From Hyphomicrobiales bacterium (lineage in GTDB: Bacteria; Pseudomonadota; Alphaproteobacteria; Rhizobiales; Xanthobacteraceae): a stretch of DNA of 19,071 nt. The notes beneath the pieces were generated by a model. It had not been told where the DNA came from and made no database searches. It worked only from the letters and a program-made list of their open reading frames with translations. Location: the NCBI GenBank assembly GCA_003133345.1, contig PKXB01000163.1:15117-34187 (forward strand). Reading direction: 5' to 3'. The position numbers were made by a program, and so were the translations under genes. Numbering within the stretch: position 1 is the first letter of the stretch; every line of letters begins with the position of its first letter. Of the stretch, positions 6,724 through 15,467 are shown piece after piece.

Positions 6724-7167
6724 TCAATCGCGCAAGCCGGTGCCGGTCTCGACCACCATCATCGTCGCGGTGATGAGCGCAACCTGTTTGCGGGCGCCGC
6801 CCTCCTCCGCAAACACTTCGCCGAGCGTGATTACCAGCTTCTTTCCGCTGCGAACGACGCGGCCGACCGCGCGCAGCCGCTCGCCCTTGGCCGGCGCCAA
6901 CAGGTTGATCTTGAACTCGGTGGTCAGCACGGCCGCATCGCGCGGCATGACGGTCAGCGCCGCATAGCCGCAGGCGCTGTCGGCGATGGTCGCAACGGCG
7001 CCGGCGTGGATGAATTCATGCTGCTGAAGGATTCTGTCCGAGAAGGGCAGCACAATCTCTACTTCGCCCGCGCGCACGGCGGCGATCTCCGCGCCCAACG
7101 TCGTCATGATCGTCTGACGCGCGAAGCTGCCTCGAATACGCGCGTCGATCTCTTTGGCATCCAGCAT
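6724..7167 (-). CDS. PaaI-like hotdog-fold thioesterase
   Basis: The product has 147 residues, a normal length for a single hotdog domain of the PaaI type, which hydrolyses acyl- or aryl-CoA thioesters as a tetramer in the cytoplasm. The signature lies around HEFIHAGAVATIADSACGYA, the counterpart of the family's HGGxxxxLaDxAxG helix, followed by VLTTEFKINLLAPAKGERL, the usual TxxxxxxFLRPA-like strand. The specific CoA substrate is unknown. The ATG at 7167 lies seven bases after the zapA stop, with GGGTAA nearby as a ribosome-binding site; a TTG directly upstream is a possible but unlikely alternative. It is probably cotranscribed with zapA and ends before the large palindrome at 6713. Confidence 0.87.
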   Translation of the reverse strand: MLDAKEIDARIRGSFARQTIMTTLGAEIAAVRAGEVEIVLPFSDRILQQHEFIHAGAVATIADSACGYAALTVMPRDAAVLTTEFKINLLAPAKGERLRAVGRVVRSGKKLVITLGEVFAEEGGARKQVALITATMMVVETGTGLRD

Positions 7168-7174
7168 CAAGGCG

Positions 7175-7558
7175 TTACCCGATCGCCACGCCGTTGCCGA
7201 GGCTCTGATTGAGCTTCTTGGTGATGCCCTCGATCCGCTCGGCCGCCGAGTTGAAGGCGTTAACCACCGCGCTCGAGGCCGCCTTGGCGCGGTCGGCGGC
7301 GACTATACGGGCATCCTGCAGCGCGTTGCCCTCTTCCTCCAGGCGGCGGATCTTGCGCGTGGCTTCCGCCAATTCGTCGGCCACCATCAGCGCCGCCATC
7401 ACCGTGAGCCTTGTGTCGCCGATCTCGCCGAATTTCTTGCGCAGTTCCTCGATCCGCCCGTCGAGATCCTTGGCAAGCGCAAGCAGATGCTCCTCCTGCC
7501 CGTCCTCGCAGGCAAGACGATATTGGCGGCCGGCAATCGTTGCGTTCACCTGCGCCAT
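7175..7558 (-). CDS. zapA: Cell division protein ZapA
   Basis: ZapA binds FtsZ and bundles its filaments, stabilising the Z-ring at midcell. The 127-residue product begins MAQVNATIAGRQYRLACEDG, the beta-rich ZapA head, continues HLLALAKDLDGRIEELRKK and RLTVMAALMVADELAEA, and ends in a coiled-coil helix of about 50 residues (ATRKIRRLEEEGNAL onward). The frame is open to 7603, but those extra residues translate a palindromic repeat, so the ATG at 7558 is the start. Its ribosome-binding site AAGGA lies at the very edge of that repeat. The DUF4164 coiled-coil gene lies upstream and the thioesterase gene seven bases downstream. The assignment is firm for family and good for function. Confidence 0.93.
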   Translation of the reverse strand: MAQVNATIAGRQYRLACEDGQEEHLLALAKDLDGRIEELRKKFGEIGDTRLTVMAALMVADELAEATRKIRRLEEEGNALQDARIVAADRAKAASSAVVNAFNSAAERIEGITKKLNQSLGNGVAIG

Positions 7559-7569
7559 ATCATTTTTCC

Positions 7570-7622
7570 TTGCGCATGATCTTGTCCGAAAACCGGTTCC
7601 CACTTTTCGGGATCATGCGCTA
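7570..7622. repeat. Rhizobiales-type palindromic repeat, copy 3
   Basis: This is a 53-base copy of the element at 3435, with outer arms GCGCATGATC / GATCATGCGC and an inner TCCGAAAAC...TTTTCGG stem. Read on the minus strand it starts with the TAG stop codon of the DUF4164 gene, and its far edge (GCGCAAGGAAAA) supplies the AAGGA motif before zapA. It thus occupies nearly all the space between two genes that look like one operon, so a hairpin here could change the ratio of their expression. Confidence 0.88.
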
Positions 7623-7907
7623 CTCGTTAGTGTCCAGCACCGACTGGATGCTGGCGATGGCCGCGTCCAGCCGCTGCGCGATCTCGCGGTTGCTGGTCTC
7701 CAGCCGGCGCGAGCGCGCGGCTTCACCGTCGAGCGCGGCGGCAAGCCGGGTGCGGTCGACGCCCAGCGCGTGGAGCTGGCTCGCCAGCCCCTCCTCGCTG
7801 CGGTCGGCCTCGCGTCGGCGCTCGACCGCGGCATCAAGCGAATCCAACGCCAGCGCCAGACGCTTCACCGCGCTATCGATCGCGCTTTGGTCGGGCATCG
7901 CCATCAT
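7620..7907 (-). CDS. DUF4164-family coiled-coil protein
   Basis: This is a small acidic, helix-rich cytoplasmic protein of 95 residues without cysteines or membrane segments. Heptad-like patterning of leucine and alanine runs through most of the chain (VKRLALALDSLDAAVERRREAD, then RSRRLETSNREIAQRLDAAIASI). Small coiled-coil proteins annotated DUF4164 occur just upstream of zapA in Rhizobiales; the function is not established. Neighbourhood and shape suggest a partner in Z-ring assembly, but that is inference. Three in-frame ATGs (7907, 7904, 7898) compete as the start, and none has a clear ribosome-binding site. The gene is transcribed divergently from tkt across about 195 bases. Confidence 0.78.
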   Translation of the reverse strand: MMAMPDQSAIDSAVKRLALALDSLDAAVERRREADRSEEGLASQLHALGVDRTRLAAALDGEAARSRRLETSNREIAQRLDAAIASIQSVLDTNE

Positions 7908-8102
7908 CCGCGCTCAAAAACTCTTGCGGGGGCAAAGATTTAGGCGAAGAAGCTTACGTGCCGCGCGATCCTGCCGTCAACGCTTGGCGAGCGATTTACC
8001 CCGATGTTTTCGAGCGCCTGTGCATGGCTGCCCGGCGGTGGCGCCGTCACATTGACTCAAGGGCCTCACATGCTATCCACCCCACGCAAACAGGCCATTT
8101 CC

Positions 8103-10160
8103 ATGAGTGCAAACGCTTCGCCGACGGCCGCCGTGGCGCCCACAGCGCGCCGCGAGCAAGCGGCCGCTAGTTCCGCCGTCGCCCTTACCAGCATGGCCAA
8201 TGCCATCCGAGCGCTGGCGATGGACGCCGTAGAACAGGCGAAATCCGGCCATCCCGGCCTGCCCATGGGCGCCGCCGACGTGGCGACCGTCCTGTTTACG
8301 CGCTTTTTGAAATTCGATCCCGCCGATCCGGCCTGGCCCGACCGCGACCGCTTCGTGCTCTCTGCCGGCCACGGCTCGATGCTGATCTACGCGCTGCTCT
8401 ATCTCACCGGCTATCCGGCGATGACGCTCGATCAGATCAAGCGCTTCCGCCAGCTCGGCTCGATCACCGCCGGTCATCCGGAATACGGCCACACGCCCGG
8501 CGTGGAGACCACCACCGGCCCGCTCGGGCAAGGGCTCGCCAACGCGGTCGGCATGGCGATCGCGGAGCGGCATCTCGCCGCCGAGTTCGGCGCCGACGTG
8601 GTCGATCACAAGACTTACGTGCTCGCCTCCGATGGCGACCTGATGGAAGGCATCAGCCAGGAAGCCATCGCGCTCGCCGGTCACCTGAAGCTCAACCGGC
8701 TGATCGTGCTGTTCGACGACAACGGCATTTCCATCGACGGCGCCTTGTCGCTCACCGACAACGTCGATCAGGTGAAACGCTTCGAGGCCGCCGGCTGGAC
8801 CGCCTCGCCCGTTGACGGACACGATCCCGCAACCATCGCCGCGGCGCTGGAGAAAGCGCAATCGTCCGACAAGCCGGTGCTGATCGCGTGCAAGACCACC
8901 ATCGGCTTCGGCGCGCCGACCAAAGCCGGCAACGCGTCATCGCATGGTTCGCCGCTCGGCGCCGACGAGATCAAAGGCGCGCGCGAGAAGCTGGGCTGGA
9001 GCCACGCGCCATTCGACATTCCCGCCGACATTCTGTCCGCTTGGCGCAAGGCCGGCGAGCGATCGAAGGGCGCGCATGCCGACTGGAGCAAGCGCCTCGC
9101 CGCGCTCGATGCTGGAAAGCGCGCCGAATTCGAGCGCCGCATGAAAGGCGACCTGCCGAAGCCGGCGTTTTCCGACGCGGTGCGTGCGGTCAAGCAGAGC
9201 CTCGCCGCCACGCCGAAGGACATCGCCACCCGCACGGCTTGCGAATTCGCACTCGAGAGCCTGATCCCGGCATTGCCGGAAATGATCGGCGGCTCGGCCG
9301 ATCTCACCGGCTCCAACAACACGCGCACCAAATCGATGACGGCGATGAGCGCGGCCGATTACGCCGGCCGTTTCATCCACTACGGCGTGCGCGAACACGG
9401 CATGGCCGCCGCCATGAACGGCATGGCGCTGCATGGCGGCATCATCCCCTATTCCGGCACGTTCCTGGTGTTCTCCGATTATTGTCGTCCCGCCATAAGA
9501 CTGGCCGCGCTGATGGGCGTGCGCGTCATCCACATCATGACGCATGACTCCATCGGGCTGGGCGAGGACGGCCCGACGCATCAGCCGGTCGAGCACCTGG
9601 CCGCGCTGCGCGCGATCCCGAACTTGCTGGTGTTCCGCCCGTGCGACGCGGTGGAGACGCTCGAGTGCTGGCAGCTCGCGCTGCAAGCGCGCCATCGCCC
9701 GAGCGTGCTGGCACTCACGCGGCAGAACCTGCCGCAGCTCAGCCAGAATTTCCTCACGAGCAACCGTTGCGCCGCAGGCGCCTACGAGATCGCGGCGGCC
9801 GACGGCAAAGCCGACGTATCGATCTTCGCCACCGGCTCGGAAGTCGCGATCGCGGTGGAGGCGAAAAAGCTGCTGGCCGCACGCGGCATTTCGGCGCGCG
9901 TGGTGTCGGTGCCCTGCTTCGAACTGCTGCTGGAGGCGAAGGACAGCGCGCGCCGCGCTGTGATCGGCTCCGCACCGGTCAAGGTCGGCGTGGAAGCCGC
10001 CGTGCGCCAGGGCTGGGACGCCATCATCGGTTCCGACGGCGTCTTCGTCGGTATGACCGGTTTCGGCGCCAGCGCGCCTTACAAGGACCTTTACAAGCAT
10101 TTTGGCGTTACCGCAGAGGCGGTCGCCGATGCGGCCGCGCGCAAGCTTGAGAAAAGTTGA
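8103..10160 (+). CDS. tkt: Transketolase
   Basis: Transketolase moves two-carbon ketol units between sugar phosphates with thiamine diphosphate and Mg, linking pentose phosphate, Calvin and glycolytic pools. The 685-residue product contains, in order: [26 protein letters not shown]; the [18 protein letters not shown] segment; the cofactor loop [14 protein letters not shown] ending in FDDN; the pyrimidine domain with [17 protein letters not shown], which carries the catalytic glutamate; and [17 protein letters not shown]. The start is uncertain: ATG 8103 (MSANASP) and ATG 8070 both have weak AGG-type sites, and the conserved domain begins only about 30 residues in. It leads a tkt-gap-pgk-fba series on one strand, the layout of rhizobial central carbon (cbb-like) clusters. 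Confidence 0.96.
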   Translation: MSANASPTAAVAPTARREQAAASSAVALTSMANAIRALAMDAVEQAKSGHPGLPMGAADVATVLFTRFLKFDPADPAWPDRDRFVLSAGHGSMLIYALLYLTGYPAMTLDQIKRFRQLGSITAGHPEYGHTPGVETTTGPLGQGLANAVGMAIAERHLAAEFGADVVDHKTYVLASDGDLMEGISQEAIALAGHLKLNRLIVLFDDNGISIDGALSLTDNVDQVKRFEAAGWTASPVDGHDPATIAAALEKAQSSDKPVLIACKTTIGFGAPTKAGNASSHGSPLGADEIKGAREKLGWSHAPFDIPADILSAWRKAGERSKGAHADWSKRLAALDAGKRAEFERRMKGDLPKPAFSDAVRAVKQSLAATPKDIATRTACEFALESLIPALPEMIGGSADLTGSNNTRTKSMTAMSAADYAGRFIHYGVREHGMAAAMNGMALHGGIIPYSGTFLVFSDYCRPAIRLAALMGVRVIHIMTHDSIGLGEDGPTHQPVEHLAALRAIPNLLVFRPCDAVETLECWQLALQARHRPSVLALTRQNLPQLSQNFLTSNRCAAGAYEIAAADGKADVSIFATGSEVAIAVEAKKLLAARGISARVVSVPCFELLLEAKDSARRAVIGSAPVKVGVEAAVRQGWDAIIGSDGVFVGMTGFGASAPYKDLYKHFGVTAEAVADAAARKLEKS

Positions 10161-10238
10161 TTTGGGTCAATACGCGTCGTGGCCGATTGCGGCCATGACA
10201 GGTTGCAAGACAAGTTAAATGAGCCGGGAGCGACTGCA

Positions 10239-11246
<1,008 letters not shown>

Positions 11247-11269
11247 CGCCGCGCTGGCTCGAGCAAACC

Positions 11270-12463
11270 ATGAGCGCGTTCCGCACCCTCGACCACGTCG
11301 ACGTGAAGGGCAAACGCGTGCTGGTGCGCGTCGATCTCAACGTGCCGGTGGAGAACGGCGTGGTCACCGACTCCACCCGCATCGAGCGCATGGCGCACGC
11401 GATCACCGAGGTCGCCGACAAGGGCGCCAAGGTGATCCTGCTCTCGCATTTCGGCCGCCCGAAGGGGCGCGACCCTAAGCAATCGCTCAAGCCGGTGGCC
11501 GCTGAGGTCGCCCATATCCTCAAGCGGCCGGTGAAATTCGTCGACGACTGCATCGGCGAGACCGCTGAGCGCGCGGTGGCGGCGATGAAGCAAGGCGACA
11601 TCGTCTGCCTGGAGAACACGCGCTTCTATCCGGGCGAGGAAAAAAACGATCCAGCCTTCGTCGCGTCGCTCGCCAAGCTCGGCGACATCTGGGTCAACGA
11701 CGCCTTCTCGGCCGCGCATCGCGCGCATGCCTCGACCGAGGGTTTGGGGCACGTTCTGCCGGCCTATGCCGGACGCACGTTGCAGGCCGAATTGGAGGCC
11801 TTCGAGAAAGTGCTCGACAAGCCGGCGCACCCGCTCACGGCCATCGTTGGCGGCGCCAAGATTTCCACCAAGCTCGATCTGCTCGGCCATCTGCTCGAAA
11901 AAGTCGACGTGCTGATCATCGGCGGCGCCATGGCCAATACTTTCTTGCTTGGCCTCGGCAAAAGTATTGGGAAAAGCCTTGCCGAGGCTGACCTGGCCGC
12001 CACCGCGCAAAAGATCATGGCCGCGGCCAAAGCGAGCAAGCGCGAAATCGTGCTGCCGGTCGACGCGGTGGTGGCGGAAAAATTCGAGGCGCATGCGCCC
12101 TCGCGCGTGGTCGACATCGATAAGGTCGGCGAGCGCGACATGATCCTGGATATCGGCCCGCGCAGCGTCGAGCAGGTGGTCTCGGTGCTGGCGCGCTCGA
12201 AGACGCTGGTGTGGAACGGGCCGTTCGGCGCCTTCGAGCTGGAACCGTTCGACAACGGCACTGTCGAAGTGGCGGAAGCGGTGGCGGAACTGACTGCGGC
12301 CGGAAAACTTGTCTCGGTGGCGGGCGGCGGCGACACCGTGGCCGCGCTCAATGCGGCGGGCGTAACCGACCGGCTGACTTATGTCTCGACCGCCGGCGGC
12401 GCCTTTCTGGAATGGCTGGAAGGCAAGCCGCTGCCGGGGGTCGAAGTGCTTAGAATAAAATGA
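11270..12463 (+). CDS. pgk: Phosphoglycerate kinase
   Basis: The enzyme transfers phosphate between 1,3-bisphosphoglycerate and ADP, next to GAPDH in the pathway. The 397-residue product carries [17 protein letters not shown], the substrate-binding [17 protein letters not shown], the [20 protein letters not shown] hinge region, [17 protein letters not shown] and the nucleotide loop [13 protein letters not shown]. The same frame is open through gap as far back as 10496, which is a shadow of gap; ATG 11270 gives the canonical start [16 protein letters not shown]. Its ribosome-binding site is weak, so it may depend on translation through gap. The last codons (CTT AGA ATA AAA) are unusually AT-rich for this cluster. 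Confidence 0.97.
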   Translation: MSAFRTLDHVDVKGKRVLVRVDLNVPVENGVVTDSTRIERMAHAITEVADKGAKVILLSHFGRPKGRDPKQSLKPVAAEVAHILKRPVKFVDDCIGETAERAVAAMKQGDIVCLENTRFYPGEEKNDPAFVASLAKLGDIWVNDAFSAAHRAHASTEGLGHVLPAYAGRTLQAELEAFEKVLDKPAHPLTAIVGGAKISTKLDLLGHLLEKVDVLIIGGAMANTFLLGLGKSIGKSLAEADLAATAQKIMAAAKASKREIVLPVDAVVAEKFEAHAPSRVVDIDKVGERDMILDIGPRSVEQVVSVLARSKTLVWNGPFGAFELEPFDNGTVEVAEAVAELTAAGKLVSVAGGGDTVAALNAAGVTDRLTYVSTAGGAFLEWLEGKPLPGVEVLRIK

Positions 12464-12484
12464 CGAGCTAGACGGGAGACAACG

Positions 12485-13507
12485 ATGAATCTCGATGAAT
12501 TGAACAAAGTGGCGCTGGCCATGGTGGCGCCAGGCCGAGGCATCTTGGCCGCCGACGAATCTTCCGGCACCATCAAGAAGCGTTTCGACGCCATCGGTGT
12601 GGAATCGACCGAGGACGTCCGCCGCGACTACCGCGAGATGCTGTTCCGCTCAGGCGACGGCATGAAGCACATCTCCGGCGTCATCCTGTACGACGAGACC
12701 ATCTGGCAGAAGGGCAAGGACGGCACGCCGCTGGTCGACATAATCAAAAAGGCTGGCGCGATCCCCGGCATCAAGGTCGACGAAGGCAGCAAGCCGCTGC
12801 CAAACTGCCCGGGCGAAGTGGTGACCATCGGCCTCGACAAGCTCGCCGACCGGCTGCCGAAATATTACGCGCAGGGCGCGCGCTTTGCCAAATGGCGGGC
12901 GGTGATCGACATCGGCGCCGGCATACCGACCCACACCTGCATCTACGCCAATGCCCATGCGCTGGCGCGCTATGCCGCGCTTTGCCAGGCGGCGCAGATC
13001 GTGCCGATCGTCGAGCCGGAAGTGCTGATGGACGGCGGCCACGACATCGAGCGCTGCTTCAAGGTCACCGAATGGGTGCTGAAGGAGACCTTCCAGCAGC
13101 TCTACCATAACCGCGTCGCGCTCGAGGGCATGGTGCTCAAGCCCAACATGATCGTGCCGGGCAAGAAGAGCGGGAGCAAAGCCTCGGTCGAAGAAGTGGC
13201 CGCGCGCAGCGTGAAGATTCTTAAAGCCTGCGTGCCGGCGGCGGTGCCGGGCATCGCCTTCCTGTCCGGCGGGCAAAGTGACGAGGAGGCCACCGCCCAT
13301 CTCGACGCGATGAACCGAATCGGCAACTTGCCGTGGGCGCTCACCTTCTCCTATGGCCGCGCGCTGCAGCACGCGCCGCAGACCACCTGGCGCGGCAAGA
13401 GCGAAAACGTCGCCGCCGCCCAGCGCGCCTTTTCACATCGCGCCAAGATGAATGGCCTCGCCGCCATGGGGCAATGGAAGGCCGACCTGGAAAAGAAGGC
13501 GGCGTAG
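12485..13507 (+). CDS. fba: Fructose-bisphosphate aldolase, class I
   Basis: The enzyme reversibly splits fructose 1,6-bisphosphate into dihydroxyacetone phosphate and glyceraldehyde 3-phosphate, and in Calvin-type pathways also handles sedoheptulose bisphosphate. The 340-residue chain is the animal/plant-like, metal-independent class I type, not the zinc class II enzyme. It shows GILAADESSGTIKKRF (D24), GIKVDEGSKPLP (K97), FAKWRAVIDIG (K136), VPIVEPEVLMDGGHDIERC (E177) and the Schiff-base lysine K219 in GMVLKPNMIVPG, and ends with LSGGQSDEEATAHLDAMN and the sugar-phosphate loop. ATG 12485 follows a GGGAG site, 21 bases after pgk. A half copy of a dispersed repeat lies just after its stop. 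Confidence 0.96.
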   Translation: MNLDELNKVALAMVAPGRGILAADESSGTIKKRFDAIGVESTEDVRRDYREMLFRSGDGMKHISGVILYDETIWQKGKDGTPLVDIIKKAGAIPGIKVDEGSKPLPNCPGEVVTIGLDKLADRLPKYYAQGARFAKWRAVIDIGAGIPTHTCIYANAHALARYAALCQAAQIVPIVEPEVLMDGGHDIERCFKVTEWVLKETFQQLYHNRVALEGMVLKPNMIVPGKKSGSKASVEEVAARSVKILKACVPAAVPGIAFLSGGQSDEEATAHLDAMNRIGNLPWALTFSYGRALQHAPQTTWRGKSENVAAAQRAFSHRAKMNGLAAMGQWKADLEKKAA

Positions 13508-13513
13508 GTGACT

Positions 13514-13532
13514 TGTCATTGCCGGGCTTGAC
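13514..13532. repeat. Partial copy of the TGTCAT-GCCGGGCTTGAC repeat
   Basis: Nineteen bases directly after the fba stop codon match the left arm of the larger palindrome at 14227 in 18 of 19 positions (TGTCATTGCCGGGCTTGAC). The pairing arm is absent, so this is a remnant or half site between fba and the glutathione transferase gene. Confidence 0.6.
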
Positions 13533-13557
13533 GAATTGAAACGCAAAGGACCTAACC

Positions 13558-14190
13558 GTGATTGATCTCTACACCTGGACGACGCCGAACGGCCGCAAGG
13601 TGTCCATCGCGCTGGAAGAGCTCGGCCTGCCCTACACCGTGCACGCCATCAATATTTCCAAGGATGAGCAGTTCGCGCCCGCGTTCCTCAAGATCGCGCC
13701 CAACAACCGCATCCCGGCGATCGTCGACCGCGACAACGACATGGCGCTGATGGAGTCGGGCGCAATCCTGATCTATCTCGCCGACAAAACCGGCAAGCTG
13801 CTGCCGAAATCCGGCGAAGACCGTTACCGCACCATCGAATGGCTGATGTGGCAGATGGGCGGCGTCGGTCCGATCATCGGCCAGGTGCATCACTTCGTGA
13901 AAAATAATCCCGGCAAGGCGCCCTACGCCGAGGAGCGCTATCTCAAGGAAACGCACCGGCTCTACAAGGTGCTCGACACGCGGCTCGCCGGGCGCGATTT
14001 CGTCGCCGACGAGTATTCCATCGCCGACATCGCGATCTGGCCGTGGATCTCGCGCTTCGAATGGCACACCGTCGATCTCAAGCAATATCCCAACGTGCGG
14101 CGCTGGTACGAGAGCATCGCCGCGCGCCCCGCCGTGCAGAAGGGCTACAAGGTCCCGAAGGACATGGGGCCGATCCCGATGCCGAAGTGA
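13558..14190 (+). CDS. Glutathione S-transferase family protein (YfcG/YghU-like)
   Basis: The product of 210 residues has an N-terminal thioredoxin-like domain (MIDLYTWTTPNGRKVSIALEE, with the TxNGxK active-site motif of the YfcG/YghU group; N11 replaces the usual catalytic Ser/Tyr/Cys), the cis-proline NNRIPAIVD, the gamma-glutamyl-binding ES in ALMESGAILIYLADKTG, and an all-helical C-terminal domain with SIADIAIWPWI. YfcG-type enzymes act as disulfide-bond reductases using glutathione; the native substrate is unknown. The start is GTG at 13558, supported by AAAGGA seven bases upstream. It is 50 bases after fba on the same strand and could be cotranscribed with it. Confidence 0.92.
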   Translation: MIDLYTWTTPNGRKVSIALEELGLPYTVHAINISKDEQFAPAFLKIAPNNRIPAIVDRDNDMALMESGAILIYLADKTGKLLPKSGEDRYRTIEWLMWQMGGVGPIIGQVHHFVKNNPGKAPYAEERYLKETHRLYKVLDTRLAGRDFVADEYSIADIAIWPWISRFEWHTVDLKQYPNVRRWYESIAARPAVQKGYKVPKDMGPIPMPK

Positions 14191-14226
14191 GGCGGCGTGC
14201 CCCGGATGCGGCACAACCCCATCAGT

Positions 14227-14319
14227 TGTCATCGCCGGGCTTGACCCGGCGATCCCGCTTAGGGACGTAAACGCCTTGCCCACCTAAGCGAGATGGCCGG
14301 GACAAGCCCGGCCATGACA
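14227..14319. repeat. Long inverted repeat between convergent genes (bidirectional terminator-like)
   Basis: Two 28-base arms (14227-14254 and 14292-14319) match at 25 of 28 positions as an inverted repeat, starting TGTCATCGCCGGGCTTG and ending CAAGCCCGGCCATGACA. An inner perfect 8-base stem CGCTTAGG / CCTAAGCG (14256-14263, 14283-14290) continues the structure. Each long arm can also fold on itself (GCCGGG / CCCGGC). It lies in the 135 bases between the convergent ends of the glutathione transferase and the TctC-like gene, where it may end transcription from both sides. It looks like a dispersed rhizobial repeat. Confidence 0.85.
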
Positions 14320-14325
14320 GACTAA

Positions 14326-15309
14326 TTACTTCCCCGCCCCCGGAATCGTAATGTTCTGCTCCTTCACCAGCGCGCTCCATTTCGCCACGTCGGCATTGAT
14401 GTAGCGGGCGAACTCTTCCGGGCTCTGCGGCTCCGGCTCGGCGCCGAGCTTGGCCATGTGGTCCTTGACGTCCGGCGTCGCCATGATCGCGACCACCGCC
14501 TTGTTGAGCTTGTCGACGATCTCAGGCGGCGTGTGCGCCGGCGCCAGCAGGCCGAACCAGCCGACCGACGCGTAGCCGGGCAAGCCGCCTTCCGCCACCG
14601 TCGGGACCTTCGGGAAAAACTTCGAGCGCTTGGCGCCGGTTACGGCGAGCGCCTTGAGTTTGCCGGCCGCGACGAACGCCTGCACCGTGGTCGAGGGCGA
14701 GAACATCATGTCAATGCGGCCGCCCAGCAGATCGGTGACCGCCGGACCGGTTCCCTTGTAGGGCACGTGCAGCATCTCGATCTTGGCATCCTTTTCGAAC
14801 AAGGCGCCCGACAAATGCGAAGCGGCGCCGATGCCGGACGATCCGAACGACAGCGCTTTCGGCTTTTCGCTTGCGAGCTTGATCAGTTCGGCGACCGAGT
14901 CGGCTTTTACGCTCGGATTGACCACCAGCAGATAAGGCGGCGCCGCCACCACGGTGATCGGTGCGAAAAATTTGTTGACGTCGAAATGCCCTTCCGGCGC
15001 CAGCGCGACGGAGGCCGCCATCAGCGCGCCGGTCGAGGCCATCAGCAGCGTGTAGCCGTCCGGCTCCGCTTTGGCGACGGCTCTGGTGCCGATGCCGCCG
15101 GAGGCGCCGGGCTGATTTTCGACCACCACCGCCTGGCCCCATTGCTCGGCCAGACGCTGGGCGATGATGCGGCCGAGCACGTCGGTGCCGCCGCCGGGCG
15201 CGAACGGCACCACCATCTTGATGGCGCGGCTAGGATAGTCGGCCGCCGTGGCGGGCGCGACCGGCGCGGCGGCAAGGCATAGCAGCAGCAACGGCAGGCG
15301 TTTGAGCAT
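14326..15309 (-). CDS. Bug/TctC family periplasmic solute-binding protein
   Basis: The product is an exported solute-binding protein of 327 residues of the tripartite tricarboxylate transporter family. Residues 1-23 form a signal peptide (MLKRLPLLLLCLAAAPVAPA, cleavage near ATA-ADY). The mature start YPSRAIKMVVPFAPGGGTDV is the Bug family signature, followed by VVVENQPGASGGIGTRAVAK, PYLLVVNPSVKADSV, LHVPYKGTGPAVTDLLGG, and GLLAPAHTPPEIVDKLN. Ligands in the family are carboxylates, amino acids or aromatic acids; this one is unknown. ATG 15309 has a strong GGGGAGAAAGC site; the frame upstream to 15360 was not used. No tctA or tctB membrane genes lie next to it in the window, so it is an orphan binding protein, common in this family. 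Confidence 0.93.
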   Translation of the reverse strand: MLKRLPLLLLCLAAAPVAPATAADYPSRAIKMVVPFAPGGGTDVLGRIIAQRLAEQWGQAVVVENQPGASGGIGTRAVAKAEPDGYTLLMASTGALMAASVALAPEGHFDVNKFFAPITVVAAPPYLLVVNPSVKADSVAELIKLASEKPKALSFGSSGIGAASHLSGALFEKDAKIEMLHVPYKGTGPAVTDLLGGRIDMMFSPSTTVQAFVAAGKLKALAVTGAKRSKFFPKVPTVAEGGLPGYASVGWFGLLAPAHTPPEIVDKLNKAVVAIMATPDVKDHMAKLGAEPEPQSPEEFARYINADVAKWSALVKEQNITIPGAGK

Positions 15310-15467
15310 GCTTTCTCCCCGAGGCTTTGTGCGATCCGCCCTTGTTCGGCGGCTTTGCACGCAATGCTAGCGAGCAGGCCGCCGCGCGTCCATGCGCGCA
15401 GGCTCCCGCGCCATCCTGCCGGCGCCCGTGTCAATCTTCCGCCCGATTGCGCTACCATGCGGGGGCC

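Noticed and set aside
7908..8102. CbbR-type operator or clear promoter in the DUF4164-tkt divergent region
   Set aside because: I could not find a convincing LysR-type inverted repeat or a well-spaced -35/-10 pair by eye.
8937..10100. 387-codon minus-strand open frame inside tkt
   Set aside because: It is fully antisense to a strongly conserved transketolase, and its composition (His/Arg/Gly-rich) is typical of the complementary frame.
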